Below are positions 28,835-38,742 of a DNA stretch of 64,000 nucleotides, piece by piece (position 1 is the first letter of the stretch; each line of letters begins with the position of its first letter). The position numbers and the translations under genes were made by a program. The stretch covers positions 2,689,501-2,753,500 of the forward strand of contig NC_008044.1 of NCBI RefSeq assembly GCF_000014065.1, in the 5' to 3' direction. The notes under the pieces were generated by a model. That model did not search any database. It was not told the origin of the DNA and worked only from the letters and a program-made list of their open reading frames with translations. The DNA is from Ruegeria sp. TM1040 (lineage in GTDB: Bacteria > Pseudomonadota > Alphaproteobacteria > Rhodobacterales > Rhodobacteraceae).

Positions 28835-28992
28835 GGGCAAAGGCTTTAGGCCAATCCCCGCAGGGCCGCAACGCTTCTTCGCGGCGCAGCCTACGGGAGT
28901 GGCCGAGCGTGTTTGTACCAGCACATTGGCGGGGCTTTGCAGCGCTCGCACAATCCCCTAGCTTCTGGCGCAATCACCACGGAGACAGATTT

Positions 28993-30165
28993 ATGGATTT
29001 TGACAAGATCATCGACCGCCGCGGCACCCATTGCGCCAAATGGGACATGATGGAGCCTCTCTATGGCGTCACGCCCGAGGATGGGTTGGCGATGTGGGTT
29101 GCAGATACGGATTTTCCAGTACCGGAAGCTGTCTCGGCCAAGATGCGCGAAATGGCCGATCACGGCATCTATGGTTATGTGAACTGCGAGGCGCAGTACA
29201 AGAGCGCGATTCAGTGGTGGATGGAAAGCCGCCACGGATGGAGCGTGGATGCAGATGCGATCTTTACCACCACGGGTCTCGTGAACGGTGTCGGCATGTG
29301 CCTTGACACCTTCACCCAGCCCGGGGACGGCATCGTGCTGTTCACCCCGGTCTATCACGCTTTTGCCAAGGTGATCCGTCTTGCGGGACGTGAGGTGGTC
29401 GAATGCCCGATGGTGCAGGAAGACGGCGCCTACAAGATGGATTTCGACGCCTACGATGCGCAGATGACCGGCAAGGAAAAGATGGTCATCCTGTGTTCGC
29501 CGCACAACCCCGGTGGCCGCGTCTGGACCCAAGACGAGCTCACGCAAGTTGCCGCCTTCTGCAAGCGCCATGACCTGATGCTGATTTCGGACGAAATCCA
29601 CCACGACCTGGTCTTTGGGGGGCGCAAGCATCTCCCCATGGCGGTGGCCGCACCCGAAATCAGCGAGCGCCTGATCATGCTGACAGCCCCCTCCAAGACC
29701 TTCAACTTTGCCGGGCTGCACACGGGGCAGGTCATCATCCCTGATGAGACGCTGCGCGAGCAGTTCCGTCGCCGCATGATGGCCATCTATCTGCAGGGCA
29801 ATACGGCAGGGGAATTTGCAACCATCGCCGCCTACTCCCCGGATGGCGCGGCCTATGTCGAAGAGCTGGTGCCCTATATCGAGGCCAACAAGCGCCTGTT
29901 TGACGAAGCAGTGAATGCAATCCCAGGCCTACAATCGATGGAGCTGCAATCCACATATCTGGCGTGGGTCGACTTCTCCGGTACAGGCATGGAGCGCGAG
30001 GAGTTCACCCGCCGCGTTGAACAGGGTGCACGGATCGCGGCCAACCACGGCACCACATTTGGCACCGGCGGTGAGAGCTTCTTGCGGTTCAACCTCGGCA
30101 CACAGCGTGCACGGGTCGAAGAAGCCTGCGAGCGGCTGGCAAAGGCGTTCTCTGACTTGCAGTGA
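28993..30165 (+). CDS. patB: PatB/MalY-type PLP-dependent C-S lyase (cystathionine beta-lyase-like aminotransferase fold)
   Basis: 390 residues, fold type I PLP enzyme. The start MDFDKIIDRRGTHCAKWD, the MWVADTDFPVPEAV run, CSPHNPGGRVW, the PLP-aspartate region ISDEIHHDLVF and the lysine in APSKTFNFAGLHTG are all those of MalY/PatB. Such enzymes cleave cystathionine or related thioethers to a thiol, pyruvate and ammonia; in Phaeobacter a PatB homologue takes part in sulfur handling for tropodithietic acid. The substrate here cannot be told from sequence. ATG 28993 follows GGAGA. A hairpin follows the gene. Confidence 0.88.
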   Translation: MDFDKIIDRRGTHCAKWDMMEPLYGVTPEDGLAMWVADTDFPVPEAVSAKMREMADHGIYGYVNCEAQYKSAIQWWMESRHGWSVDADAIFTTTGLVNGVGMCLDTFTQPGDGIVLFTPVYHAFAKVIRLAGREVVECPMVQEDGAYKMDFDAYDAQMTGKEKMVILCSPHNPGGRVWTQDELTQVAAFCKRHDLMLISDEIHHDLVFGGRKHLPMAVAAPEISERLIMLTAPSKTFNFAGLHTGQVIIPDETLREQFRRRMMAIYLQGNTAGEFATIAAYSPDGAAYVEELVPYIEANKRLFDEAVNAIPGLQSMELQSTYLAWVDFSGTGMEREEFTRRVEQGARIAANHGTTFGTGGESFLRFNLGTQRARVEEACERLAKAFSDLQ

Positions 30166-30181
30166 CACGCACATAAAGAAG

Positions 30182-30208
30182 GCGCGCGACGGGAAAACTG
30201 TCGCGCGC
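30182..30208 (+). terminator. Hairpin after the PatB-like gene
   Basis: GCGCGCGAC (30182-30190) and GTCGCGCGC (30200-30208), 9 bp perfect, 9-base loop, 16 bases after the stop. No strong U-run follows (AACTTTGGG). Confidence 0.55.
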
Positions 30209-30277
30209 AACTTTGGGAGGGTCGCGATATTCTGGGTGCGGCTTAGGGCCAATGACGCGGCTGATGCGACGATGCCC

Positions 30278-30646
30278 TCAGTTGTCGCCGATATGCTGCT
30301 CGTGTCCCAAAAGACCCATCGGCGCATCCGGAGCGCGATAAAAATCAAGTGGCGCGCTGTCAGCGGCAGCGGTTGCGCGCTTGAACTCATAGCGCATTTC
30401 GCCTGCTTCGGCGTCTGCGGCAACGATCAGGCACTGCGACAGGTGCCGCGTTCCTTCGTAGAGGTCGACCAGACCACGCAGCTGAGGGATTGCGCCTTCT
30501 TCAACGGCGAACCCGCGGTCCCACAAGCGCAACACCGGATAGATTTCCTCACCCACATGAACCCGCAGTCGGTTCTTCTTTTTCATGCCCTGAATACGCG
30601 CCTTATCAAGCGCCTCTTGAACAGATTTTGGAACATAGGTGGTCAT
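30278..30646 (-). CDS. Conserved-looking hypothetical protein, 122 residues
   Basis: Function not recognised. The ATG at 30646 is preferred over 30664 because GGAGGT sits 8 bases upstream. The protein is soluble, starts with a basic helix (MTTYVPKSVQEALDKARIQGMKKKNRLR in order, about 28 residues), then alternates hydrophobic and polar residues as in a beta-barrel: VGEEIYPVLRLWDRGFAV and LRGLVDLYEGTRHLSQCLIV, ending in a flexible tail. The RLR...LWDRGFAV spacing recalls PilZ domains, but the defining RxxxR and DxSxxG residues are absent. It is transcribed alone between PatB and the GST. Confidence 0.7.
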   Translation of the reverse strand: MTTYVPKSVQEALDKARIQGMKKKNRLRVHVGEEIYPVLRLWDRGFAVEEGAIPQLRGLVDLYEGTRHLSQCLIVAADAEAGEMRYEFKRATAAADSAPLDFYRAPDAPMGLLGHEQHIGDN

Positions 30647-30886
30647 GGTCTCTACCTCCGACATGCGCGGGCCGATTTCTAGGGTGGCGTCAAATTGACT
30701 AAAATCAAGTGAAGAGACCGATCATTTCCTTTCACATTCACAACTGTGGTGTTCGCGCCGCGTCCAGACCATAGCGCCCTGCGGCGGACCTGTGCATCGG
30801 CGCAGGGAAACTGCGCAGCAGTGGAGGTGGCCCGAAAGCGCCGCAGCGCCTATTTCATGGGCAGGCGAATATGGAAGGACTGAAAG

Positions 30887-31861
30887 ATGGGACTGCTGGT
30901 CGACGGCAAATGGGAAGATGTCTGGTATGACACCAAGTCACACGGTGGCGCATTCAAACGCTCCGAGGCACAGTTTCGCAACTGGCTGACCGCAGACGGG
31001 AGCCCCGGTCCTGATGGCCAGACCGGCTTTAAAGCCGAAAACGGCCGCTATCATCTCTATGTGTCCTACGCCTGCCCCTGGGCGCATCGCACACTAATCT
31101 TTCGCAAGCTCAAAGGGCTGGAAGACCACATCAGCGTCTCGGTCGTGCATCCGGACATGCTCGACAAAGGCTGGGAATTCAAAACCGACGCGGACGGCGC
31201 CACTGGTGATGCGCTCTTTGGCTTTGACTATATGCACCAGATCTACACCAAGGCTGATCCGTCCTACTCGGGTCGGGTCACGGTGCCAGTCCTCTGGGAC
31301 AAGCAGGAAAACACCATTGTCTCGAACGAGAGCGCCGAGATCATCCGCATGTTCAACTCCGCCTTTGACGAGATCACAGGCAATACGCTCGATTTCTGGC
31401 CCGAAGAGCTGCGCGAGCCGATCGAGACCGTGAACAAGCGTATTTATGACACCGTAAATAATGGCGTCTACAAATCCGGCTTTGCCACCTCGCAAGAGGC
31501 CTATGACGCCGCTGTGGTGCCACTCTTTGACAGCCTCGACTGGCTCGAAGACATCCTGAGCCAGCATCGCTACCTGATGGGCGAGCACCTGACCGAGGCC
31601 GACTGGCGTCTGTTCACGACGCTCGTGCGCTTTGATCCGGTTTATCACCTGCATTTCAAATGCAATCGCCGCCGGATCATCGACTATCCGAACCTCTGGG
31701 CCTACACCCGCGAGCTCTATCAGATGCCCGGCGTGGCAGAGACCGTGGTGATGCCGCATATCGTGCGCCATTATCACTACAGCCATGACACCATTAACCC
31801 CAACCGCATTCTGCCGATCAATCCGGTGCTCGATTGGGAGGCCCCGCACGGACGCGGCTGA
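30887..31861 (+). CDS. yqjG: Glutathionyl-hydroquinone reductase (YqjG/ECM4-type GST)
   Basis: 324 residues. The catalytic motif CPWAH in SYACPWAHRTLIF defines the Xi-class glutathione transferases, which reduce glutathionyl-hydroquinones back to hydroquinones. Further family blocks are GRVTVPVLWDKQENTIVSNES and LTEADWRLFTTLVRFDPVYH. Cytosolic, single gene. It may protect against quinone stress; the azoreductase at 48102 could do the same. Confidence 0.92.
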   Translation: MGLLVDGKWEDVWYDTKSHGGAFKRSEAQFRNWLTADGSPGPDGQTGFKAENGRYHLYVSYACPWAHRTLIFRKLKGLEDHISVSVVHPDMLDKGWEFKTDADGATGDALFGFDYMHQIYTKADPSYSGRVTVPVLWDKQENTIVSNESAEIIRMFNSAFDEITGNTLDFWPEELREPIETVNKRIYDTVNNGVYKSGFATSQEAYDAAVVPLFDSLDWLEDILSQHRYLMGEHLTEADWRLFTTLVRFDPVYHLHFKCNRRRIIDYPNLWAYTRELYQMPGVAETVVMPHIVRHYHYSHDTINPNRILPINPVLDWEAPHGRG

Positions 31862-31954
31862 ACATCGACGCTGGAAAGTGGCGCTGCGCTTGCTTTATCA
31901 CGGGTGCAAAGGCATATCGTGCCAAGACCCTGACGTGACAAAGGCCGCCTCGCC

Positions 31955-32950
31955 ATGGCAGAACGCTCTTCCTTTGCGGCAACGCAAGACCCGGCGCAGG
32001 CCTCGGTCTCCGGTTCCCCCCGCGATCATGGCGGCAATCTCGCCGCCGCGATCGCACAGTATGGCGGCAGCCGCGAAGACTGGATTGATCTCTCCACAGG
32101 GATCAACCCTGCACCCTACCCTCTGCCGCCATTGCTGGCCGAAGACTGGACCGCTCTGCCCGATCAAGATGCCCAGCAGGCTCTGACGGATGCAGCGCGC
32201 CGGTTCTGGCAGGTACCCGACAGCGCAGAGATCCTTGCCGCCCCCGGCGCTTCGGCGCTGATTGCACGGCTCCCTGTCCTGCGCCCGGCACGCAGCGTGC
32301 AAATCACGACGCCCACCTACAACGAACACGCCGCTGCATTTGACAATTGTGGCTGGCAGGTGCTTGAGGTGGGTCCAACGGACGCGCAAGTTGTGGTTCA
32401 CCCCAACAATCCCGACGGCCGCCTGTGGCTGCCCGAGGAACTCAAGGCACCTTTCTGCATCATTGACGAGAGTTTCTGTGACATCTGCCCGGAGCGGAGT
32501 CTGATCAACCGCGCAGCACAGCCGGGCACCGTGGTCCTCAAGAGCTTTGGCAAGTTCTGGGGGCTCGCGGGGCTGCGGCTCGGGTTTGCCATCGGCGATC
32601 CGGAGCTCATCGCCGGACTGCGCGCAGCCATGGGGCCGTGGGCGGTGTCCGGCCCGGCGCTGCGCGTGGGAACGCACGCTCTGAACGATCAGAACTGGGC
32701 CGAGGCCAGCCGCCTTGAGCTTGCGGATGGAGCCTCGCGCCTTGACCAGCTGATGCAGCACGCCGGCGCACAGACCGTAGGCGGCACCGATCTCTTCCGG
32801 CTTTATGACGTTGAAGATGCCCGCGCCTGGCAGGAGCGCCTCGCGCGTGCGCACATCTGGAGCCGCATCTTTCCCTATTCAACCCGTTTCCTGCGCCTTG
32901 GCCTGCCTCCCGCAGACCGCTGGAGCCAACTGGAGACCGCCCTCACATGA
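31955..32950 (+). CDS. cobC: L-threonine-O-3-phosphate decarboxylase (CobC/CobD-type, PLP)
   Basis: Makes aminopropanol phosphate for the nucleotide loop of cobalamin. 331 residues, fold type I PLP enzyme: [15 protein letters not shown] near the start, [14 protein letters not shown] [11 protein letters not shown], and the PLP lysine in [17 protein letters not shown]. It overlaps cobD by four bases, the usual arrangement, which supports the cobalamin role over other aminotransferases. No cobalamin riboswitch was visible in the 93 bases upstream. Confidence 0.92.
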
Positions 32951-33858
32951 GCACCGCCGCCCTGTTGATCCCCGCCATGATCCTCGACGCCGCATTTGGC
33001 GAGCCCAAATGGCTCTGGTCGCGGCTGCCGCATCCCGCTGTGCTGATGGGCAAGCTGGTGCAAGCGCTGGATGATCGGCTGAACGAAGGTGACGGGCGCC
33101 AGGTCAAAGGTGTTATCGCGGTCGCGGTGCTGGTATTCGTCGGTTTGCTCCTCGGCTGGATCCTGTCCTGGTTTGGCAGCCTCGTAAGCGTTCTGATCGC
33201 CGCCATCCTGATCGCTCAACGGTCTCTTATTGACCATGTGCGCGCAGTCGCCACCGGGCTTCAGAATGACCTCGACGCGGGGCGCTCTGCGGTCGCGATG
33301 ATCGTCAGCCGCGACACCGCGACCATGACCGGCCCGCAGATCGCGCGCTCCGCCATCGAGAGCGGTGCGGAGAATTTCTCCGACGGGGTTATCGCGCCTG
33401 CATTCTGGTTTCTGGTCGCGGGCCTGCCGGGGCTGCTGATCTACAAGCTCATCAACACCGCCGACAGCATGATTGGCTATCGGACCGAGGCGTACGAGGA
33501 CTTCGGCTGGGCAGCGGCGCGGCTCGACGATGTGCTCAACATCCTGCCGGCGCGCCTCAGCGCACTCCTGATCGCGCTTGTGACCGGCCGCGCAGGTGAT
33601 TGGGGCGAGATCAGCGCGGATGCACGCAAGCATCGCTCTCCCAATGCAGGCTGGCCCGAGGCAGCGATGGCGCGCGCACTTGGTGTCGCTCTGGCCGGGC
33701 CGCGCTCTTATGATGGCGAAATGCGTCCCTTTGCCTGGGTAAACGCGAGCGGATCAAAAAGCGCCAGCGCTCATAGCATCACCCGCTGTTGCGAGGTGCT
33801 TTGGAAATCCTGGGGTCTCGCGCTGGTTCTGGTGGTTGCATTGGGTCTGCTCTTCTAG
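32947..33858 (+). CDS. cobD: Adenosylcobinamide-phosphate synthase
   Basis: CbiB/CobD membrane enzyme that attaches aminopropanol (phosphate) to adenosylcobyric acid. 303 residues with about five membrane segments. Family motifs [22 protein letters not shown] and [17 protein letters not shown], then [21 protein letters not shown]. Coupled to cobC by a four-base overlap. Confidence 0.94.
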
Positions 33859-33900
33859 CTAACGTAGCCGCGACATCATCCGATCAAAGGACCTTCGGCC

Positions 33901-35097
33901 ATGCGCGTGCTGCCCAGCCCCAACGCGGTCTTGCACCGTATTGCCCTCATCACCCTCCTGAGCGCGCCCAGCCTCGCCGCGGCGCAATGTGGCGGAAATT
34001 TTCAAAACTTTGTGCGCGGCCTCAAGGACGAAGCGGTCTCTGCGGGCTATGCAATCAACACCGTCAACGAGTTTTTCAACGGTGTATCGCAGGACCAAAA
34101 GGTGCTGCGTGCAGATCGCTCACAAGGTGTATTCCAAAAACCATTCATTGAATTTTCGCGCCGCCTTATTTCGCAGGATCGCCTCAATCGAGGTCGCCGC
34201 AAAGGCGAGGAATTCGACAAGATCTTCGAGCGGATCGAAACCACCTATGGCATCAATCGCGGTGTTCTGCTGGCGTTCTGGGCGTTTGAAACCGATTACG
34301 GCGCCTTTCAGGGAGATTTCAACACGCGTAACGCGCTGGTGACCCTGGCCCATGACTGCCGCCGCCCCGAGCTCTTTCGCCCACAGATTTTCTCGGCGCT
34401 GGAGCTATACCGTAAAGGCGATTTCGACCCTGAGCGCACCACGGGTGCCTGGGCCGGTGAGATCGGCATGGTGCAGATGCTGCCAGGCGACATCCTGGAA
34501 CACGGGGTCGATGCGGATGGCGACGGCCATGTGACGCTCAAGACCTCTGCCGCCGATGCGCTGATGTCGGCCGCTCGCATGCTCTCGCATCTGGGTTGGC
34601 GCGCCAATGAGCCATGGCTGCAGGAGGTTGAAATCCCGGCGGGCATGGATGTCTCTGCCTCAGGCCCGGCCTATAAGCAATCCGTCGCCGAATGGAGCGC
34701 GATGGGCGTGGCCCCCCGGAGTGGGGGATTTGCGATGAAAGAGGCACAGGCCTCCTTGCTGCTGCCGCAGGGCCACAATGGCCCCGCGTTTCTCGCCTAC
34801 CCCAATTTTGACATTTATTTCGAATGGAATCAAAGCTTTACCTACGTACTGACAGCCGCGTATTTCGCCACCCGGCTTGAGGGCGCACAGGTGTATGACG
34901 CCGGAAATCCCGATCAGGGACTGTCGGGTGATCAGATGAAAGAGCTGCAACGTCGCTTGCAAGCGCGCGGGCATGACGTCGGTGACGTGGACGGCATCCT
35001 CGGCGCCAACACCCGGCTTGCGGTTCAAAAGGAGCAGTTGCGTCTCGGCATGCCCGCGGATGCATGGCCCACGCCAGCCCTCCTGAACGCGCTTTGA
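33901..35097 (+). CDS. MltB-type lytic murein transglycosylase with peptidoglycan-binding domain
   Basis: Cleaves the glycan strands of peptidoglycan to 1,6-anhydro products in the periplasm. 398 residues: signal peptide (hydrophobic 12-28, ASPSLAAA-like cleavage region), SLT_2 catalytic domain with Glu130 in FWAFETDYGAF, GEIGMVQMLPGDIL and AYPNFDIYFEWNQS, and a C-terminal PG_binding_1 domain from about 338 (LQRRLQARGHDVGDVDGILG). No lipobox, so soluble rather than outer-membrane anchored. Converges on smc. Confidence 0.92.
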   Translation: MRVLPSPNAVLHRIALITLLSAPSLAAAQCGGNFQNFVRGLKDEAVSAGYAINTVNEFFNGVSQDQKVLRADRSQGVFQKPFIEFSRRLISQDRLNRGRRKGEEFDKIFERIETTYGINRGVLLAFWAFETDYGAFQGDFNTRNALVTLAHDCRRPELFRPQIFSALELYRKGDFDPERTTGAWAGEIGMVQMLPGDILEHGVDADGDGHVTLKTSAADALMSAARMLSHLGWRANEPWLQEVEIPAGMDVSASGPAYKQSVAEWSAMGVAPRSGGFAMKEAQASLLLPQGHNGPAFLAYPNFDIYFEWNQSFTYVLTAAYFATRLEGAQVYDAGNPDQGLSGDQMKELQRRLQARGHDVGDVDGILGANTRLAVQKEQLRLGMPADAWPTPALLNAL

Positions 35098-35157
35098 CCG
35101 CTGCGACTGCTTGATTGGACGGTAGCGTGGTGGCGCTGAGACGGTCTTAGGCCCGCC

Positions 35158-38100
35158 TCAGGCCACCATTGCCTCGGCTTTCTTCAGATCAACAGAGACC
35201 AGCTGGCTGACGCCTTTTTCCTGCATGGTCACGCCAAACAACCGGTCCATCCGCGCCATCGTCACCGCATGGTGGGTGATGATCAGGAACCGCGTGTCTG
35301 TCTGGCGGCACATCTCGTCCAGAAGGTCGCAGAAACGGGTGACATTGGCGTCATCGAGGGGCGCATCCACCTCGTCGAGCACACAGATCGGCGCCGGGTT
35401 GGACAGGAACACCGCAAAGATCAGCGCCATCGCCGTCAGGGTCTGCTCTCCCCCCGACAAGAGCGAAAGCGTCGAAAGCTTCTTGCCCGGCGGCTGACAC
35501 ATGATCTCAAGGCCCGCATCCAATGGGTCGTCGCTCTCGACCATCAAGAGGTTCGCCTCACCACCGCCAAAGAGGTGGGTAAACAGCATCGCAAACGAGC
35601 TGTTCACTTGTTCAAACGCCGTGAGCAGGCGTTCACGTCCTTCCCGGTTCAGCGACGCAATACCCGAACGCAGGGTTTTTACAGCCTCTTCGAGATCCTG
35701 TTTTTCCGTCACCAGCGCGTCATGCTCGCTTTGAACCTCGCGCGCATCCTCTTCGGCGCGCAGGTTCACCGCCCCCAGCGCATCGCGCTGGCGTTTGTGG
35801 CGGGCGACTTCGACCTCCAGCGTCTCGGCGTCGGGCATGTCCTCGGGCGCCACCTGGAGCTGCTCCAACAGCTCGGCAGGCTGCAGATGCATAACTTCGT
35901 CGATGCGTTCGGCAGTGGCGTCCACGGTTTCGCGGGCGGCCTCGCTGCGGGCCTCGGAGCGGGCACGAGCCTCGCGGGCCTCTGACGCAAGGCGCTCGGA
36001 TTCGCGTTCGTGATGCACCGCTTCGCGCAGGACTGCCTCCGCCGCCACAAGGGCATCGGTGGCTTCGGCTTTGCGCGCCTCCGCATCTGAGATCTGCTCG
36101 TTCAGCTCCTCACGGGTCTCAGCAATCTCGCCGGGCACCGCCATTGCATCCTCGAGCTCCTCCTGGCTGGTCTCGCGGCGCTCTTCGAGCTCCGCAATCC
36201 GCTTGCCCGCAGATTCCAGTCGCAGGCGCCAGCCGGAGAGCTCCTTGGCGACAGTCTGCGCGCGTTTGGTGCGGGCCTCGCCTTCGCGGCGCAGCTCGTC
36301 GAGTGCCGAGCGATGCGTCAACATGGTGATCCGCGCGGCCTCAACCCGGTGCTTGATGTCTTCGACCTTGGCGCGGGCCTCGGCAAGATCCTCAAGCGCC
36401 GTCTGCGCGTTTTCCGCCTCTTTCAATTGCAGCGAGGCCGTCAGCGCATCTTCTTCATGACGCGCCACCGCGATACCGAAATTCTCAAGCTTGCCTTCTG
36501 CGAGGTTCCTCTCCGCCTCCGCCCGGCTTAGGGCGCGGGCGCTGTCGGCAACGCGCTGGTCAGCCACACGACGGGCCTGCCGTGCGGCTTGATCAGCGCG
36601 GGTCACTTCTTCGAGCTTGCGCACCAAGGCCTCATGCGCGGCCTGCGCCCCTTCCGTGCGAGCGGTGGCGTGAGCCATGTCCTGCTTCAGCGCCTCCAGG
36701 CGGTTCATCTGTTCGAGCCGCATCGCCGCAGCAGAAGGCGCATCCTCGGCCCAGGAGCGAAACCCATCCCAGCGCCACAGGTCGCCCTCAAGCGTCACCA
36801 GACGCTGGCCGGGTTGCAAGAGCGGTTGCAGGCGTGCGGCTTCATCCGCGTCCACCACGCCGATCTGTGCAATCCGCCGCCAGAGCGCATCCGGGCCGTC
36901 GACATATTTGCCCAGCGGCTCGACACCATCGGGCAGTGGGGCATCGCGTTGATAGGACGGCAGTGTCAGCCAGCCCGTCGGGCCATCCTGATCGGCGAGC
37001 GGGGCGCGCAGATCATCCGCAAGCGCCGCGCCGAGCGCCTTCTCGTAGCCGGGCGTCACACGCAGATCATCCATGACCTGACCACCCTCGGCGGTATCGC
37101 GCTCCACCAATTTTGCGAGCGCGGTGACTTCGGCGCGCAGCGCGCCCAACTCGCCCTCGGCCTCGGATCTCTTGGCGCGCGCGTCGGTCTCATGTGCCTG
37201 TGTCTCGGTGCGCAGTTCATCTGCCTCGGCAAGCGCCTCTTCCGCCATTTCGGCGGCTTCGCGCGCCTCTTCCTCGGCCTCGACGGCGGCCTCATATGCC
37301 GCTTCGGAGGCCGCGAGGGCTTCTTGTGCCGCACTTTGGGCGCTGCGCGATTTCGCCCCTTCGCCTTGTGCGCGCTCCAAGGCGCGGCGGCAATCTTCGA
37401 CGAGGCGTTGCGCCGACTGATGGCGCGCCGCAAGCCGGGCGACATCCTCTGTCACCTGCGAGAGATGTTCTTCGCCATTGTGCAGGATCGACGTCGACTC
37501 TTGCGCAATTTCAGCCGCCTCGGCCATGCGGTCGTCATGCCCCTCGCCCGCCTTGGCCAATTCTCGTTTTTCCCACTCAAGACGGTCGATGGTCTCGCCT
37601 GCATCACGGTTCAGGCCTGACTCGCGTTCGATGTCCTTGCCGAGCTGCAGGATACGGTTGTTGAGATGCTCGATGTTCTGCCGCGCCTGCGCGTCCTGAT
37701 CCCAAAGCGCGTCGCGTTGCACCATGAGGCGCTGCAACACCGCGGCGGCAATCGCCTCCTCCTCGCGCAGGGGAGGCAGGCCTTCTTCGGCCTCGGCACG
37801 TTTCTCGGCAGCCAGACGCGCCGATCCTTCGGCTTTGGCGGCCTGGGTCACGCGGGTGCGCAGCTCCTCTTCGGCCAAAAGCCTGGCTTCATCCGCTTCG
37901 CGCCAGCGGCGATAGAGCAGCATGCCCTCAGCCAGCCGCAGTTTCTCGCCAATCTCACGGTAACGCTGCGCCTGTTTTGCTTGTCGGCTCAACTGGCCCA
38001 ACTGGGTTGCCAACTGCTCGATCACGTCATCGACCCGCAGGAGGTTTTGCTCGGTGTTCTTGAGCTTCAGCTCCGCCTCATGTCGGCGTTGATAGAGACC

Positions 38101-38613
38101 AGAGATCCCCGCCGCCTCTTCCAGCACCCGGCGGCGTGCCTTGGGTTTGGCGTTGATCAGTTCCGAAATCTGCCCCTGCCGCACCAATGCAGGTGAATGC
38201 GCCCCGGTTGAAGCATCGGCAAAGAGCATCTGCACATCCCGCGCCCGCACGTCCTTTGCATTGGCCTTGTAGGCAGAGCCCACGTCGCGGGTGATCCGAC
38301 GCACGATGTCGAGCTGATCGGAGTCGTTAAAGCCCGAAGGCGCAAGCCGCTCGGAGTTGTCGATCTGCAGGCTCACCTCGGCGAAGTTGCGCGCAGGTCG
38401 CGTGGCGGTCCCGGCAAAGATCACGTCTTCCATGCCGCCGCCGCGCATCGCCTTGGCGCGGGTCTCCCCCATCACCCAGCGCAGCGCTTCCAAGAGGTTC
38501 GACTTGCCACAGCCATTTGGCCCCACAACGCCCGTCAGACCATCTGCGATGATCAAGTCGGTAGGGTCCACAAAGCTTTTGAAGCCATTGAGCCTGAGTT
38601 TGGAAAAGCGCAA
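35158..38613 (-). CDS. smc: Chromosome segregation ATPase SMC
   Basis: Condensin subunit that organises and segregates the chromosome. 1151 residues: N-terminal head with Walker A GPNGCGKS at 31-38, long coiled coils (about 165-490 and 660-990, rich in Ala, Glu, Arg), hinge around 500-650, and C-terminal head with signature LLSGGEQTLTAMAL and Walker B CVLDEVDAPLDD. Complete. scpA and scpB are not in this window. Confidence 0.97.
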   Translation of the reverse strand: MRFSKLRLNGFKSFVDPTDLIIADGLTGVVGPNGCGKSNLLEALRWVMGETRAKAMRGGGMEDVIFAGTATRPARNFAEVSLQIDNSERLAPSGFNDSDQLDIVRRITRDVGSAYKANAKDVRARDVQMLFADASTGAHSPALVRQGQISELINAKPKARRRVLEEAAGISGLYQRRHEAELKLKNTEQNLLRVDDVIEQLATQLGQLSRQAKQAQRYREIGEKLRLAEGMLLYRRWREADEARLLAEEELRTRVTQAAKAEGSARLAAEKRAEAEEGLPPLREEEAIAAAVLQRLMVQRDALWDQDAQARQNIEHLNNRILQLGKDIERESGLNRDAGETIDRLEWEKRELAKAGEGHDDRMAEAAEIAQESTSILHNGEEHLSQVTEDVARLAARHQSAQRLVEDCRRALERAQGEGAKSRSAQSAAQEALAASEAAYEAAVEAEEEAREAAEMAEEALAEADELRTETQAHETDARAKRSEAEGELGALRAEVTALAKLVERDTAEGGQVMDDLRVTPGYEKALGAALADDLRAPLADQDGPTGWLTLPSYQRDAPLPDGVEPLGKYVDGPDALWRRIAQIGVVDADEAARLQPLLQPGQRLVTLEGDLWRWDGFRSWAEDAPSAAAMRLEQMNRLEALKQDMAHATARTEGAQAAHEALVRKLEEVTRADQAARQARRVADQRVADSARALSRAEAERNLAEGKLENFGIAVARHEEDALTASLQLKEAENAQTALEDLAEARAKVEDIKHRVEAARITMLTHRSALDELRREGEARTKRAQTVAKELSGWRLRLESAGKRIAELEERRETSQEELEDAMAVPGEIAETREELNEQISDAEARKAEATDALVAAEAVLREAVHHERESERLASEAREARARSEARSEAARETVDATAERIDEVMHLQPAELLEQLQVAPEDMPDAETLEVEVARHKRQRDALGAVNLRAEEDAREVQSEHDALVTEKQDLEEAVKTLRSGIASLNREGRERLLTAFEQVNSSFAMLFTHLFGGGEANLLMVESDDPLDAGLEIMCQPPGKKLSTLSLLSGGEQTLTAMALIFAVFLSNPAPICVLDEVDAPLDDANVTRFCDLLDEMCRQTDTRFLIITHHAVTMARMDRLFGVTMQEKGVSQLVSVDLKKAEAMVA

Positions 38614-38742
38614 ATTCGCCCCTTCTGGTGATTCCGTTGCCGGAAATCACAGCAGCCTTGCGCACTCCGAGTCAACGGGCCGAGCCTCAAAATCAGGAGT
38701 AATGGGCTCTGGAACCCACCATATCTTGTGGATAACCCGATT

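Noticed and set aside
31862-31954. Cobalamin riboswitch before cobC-cobD (and before bluB)
   Set aside because: The gap is only 93 bases and no GCCACTG B12-box-like sequence was seen; bluB has only 4 bases upstream.
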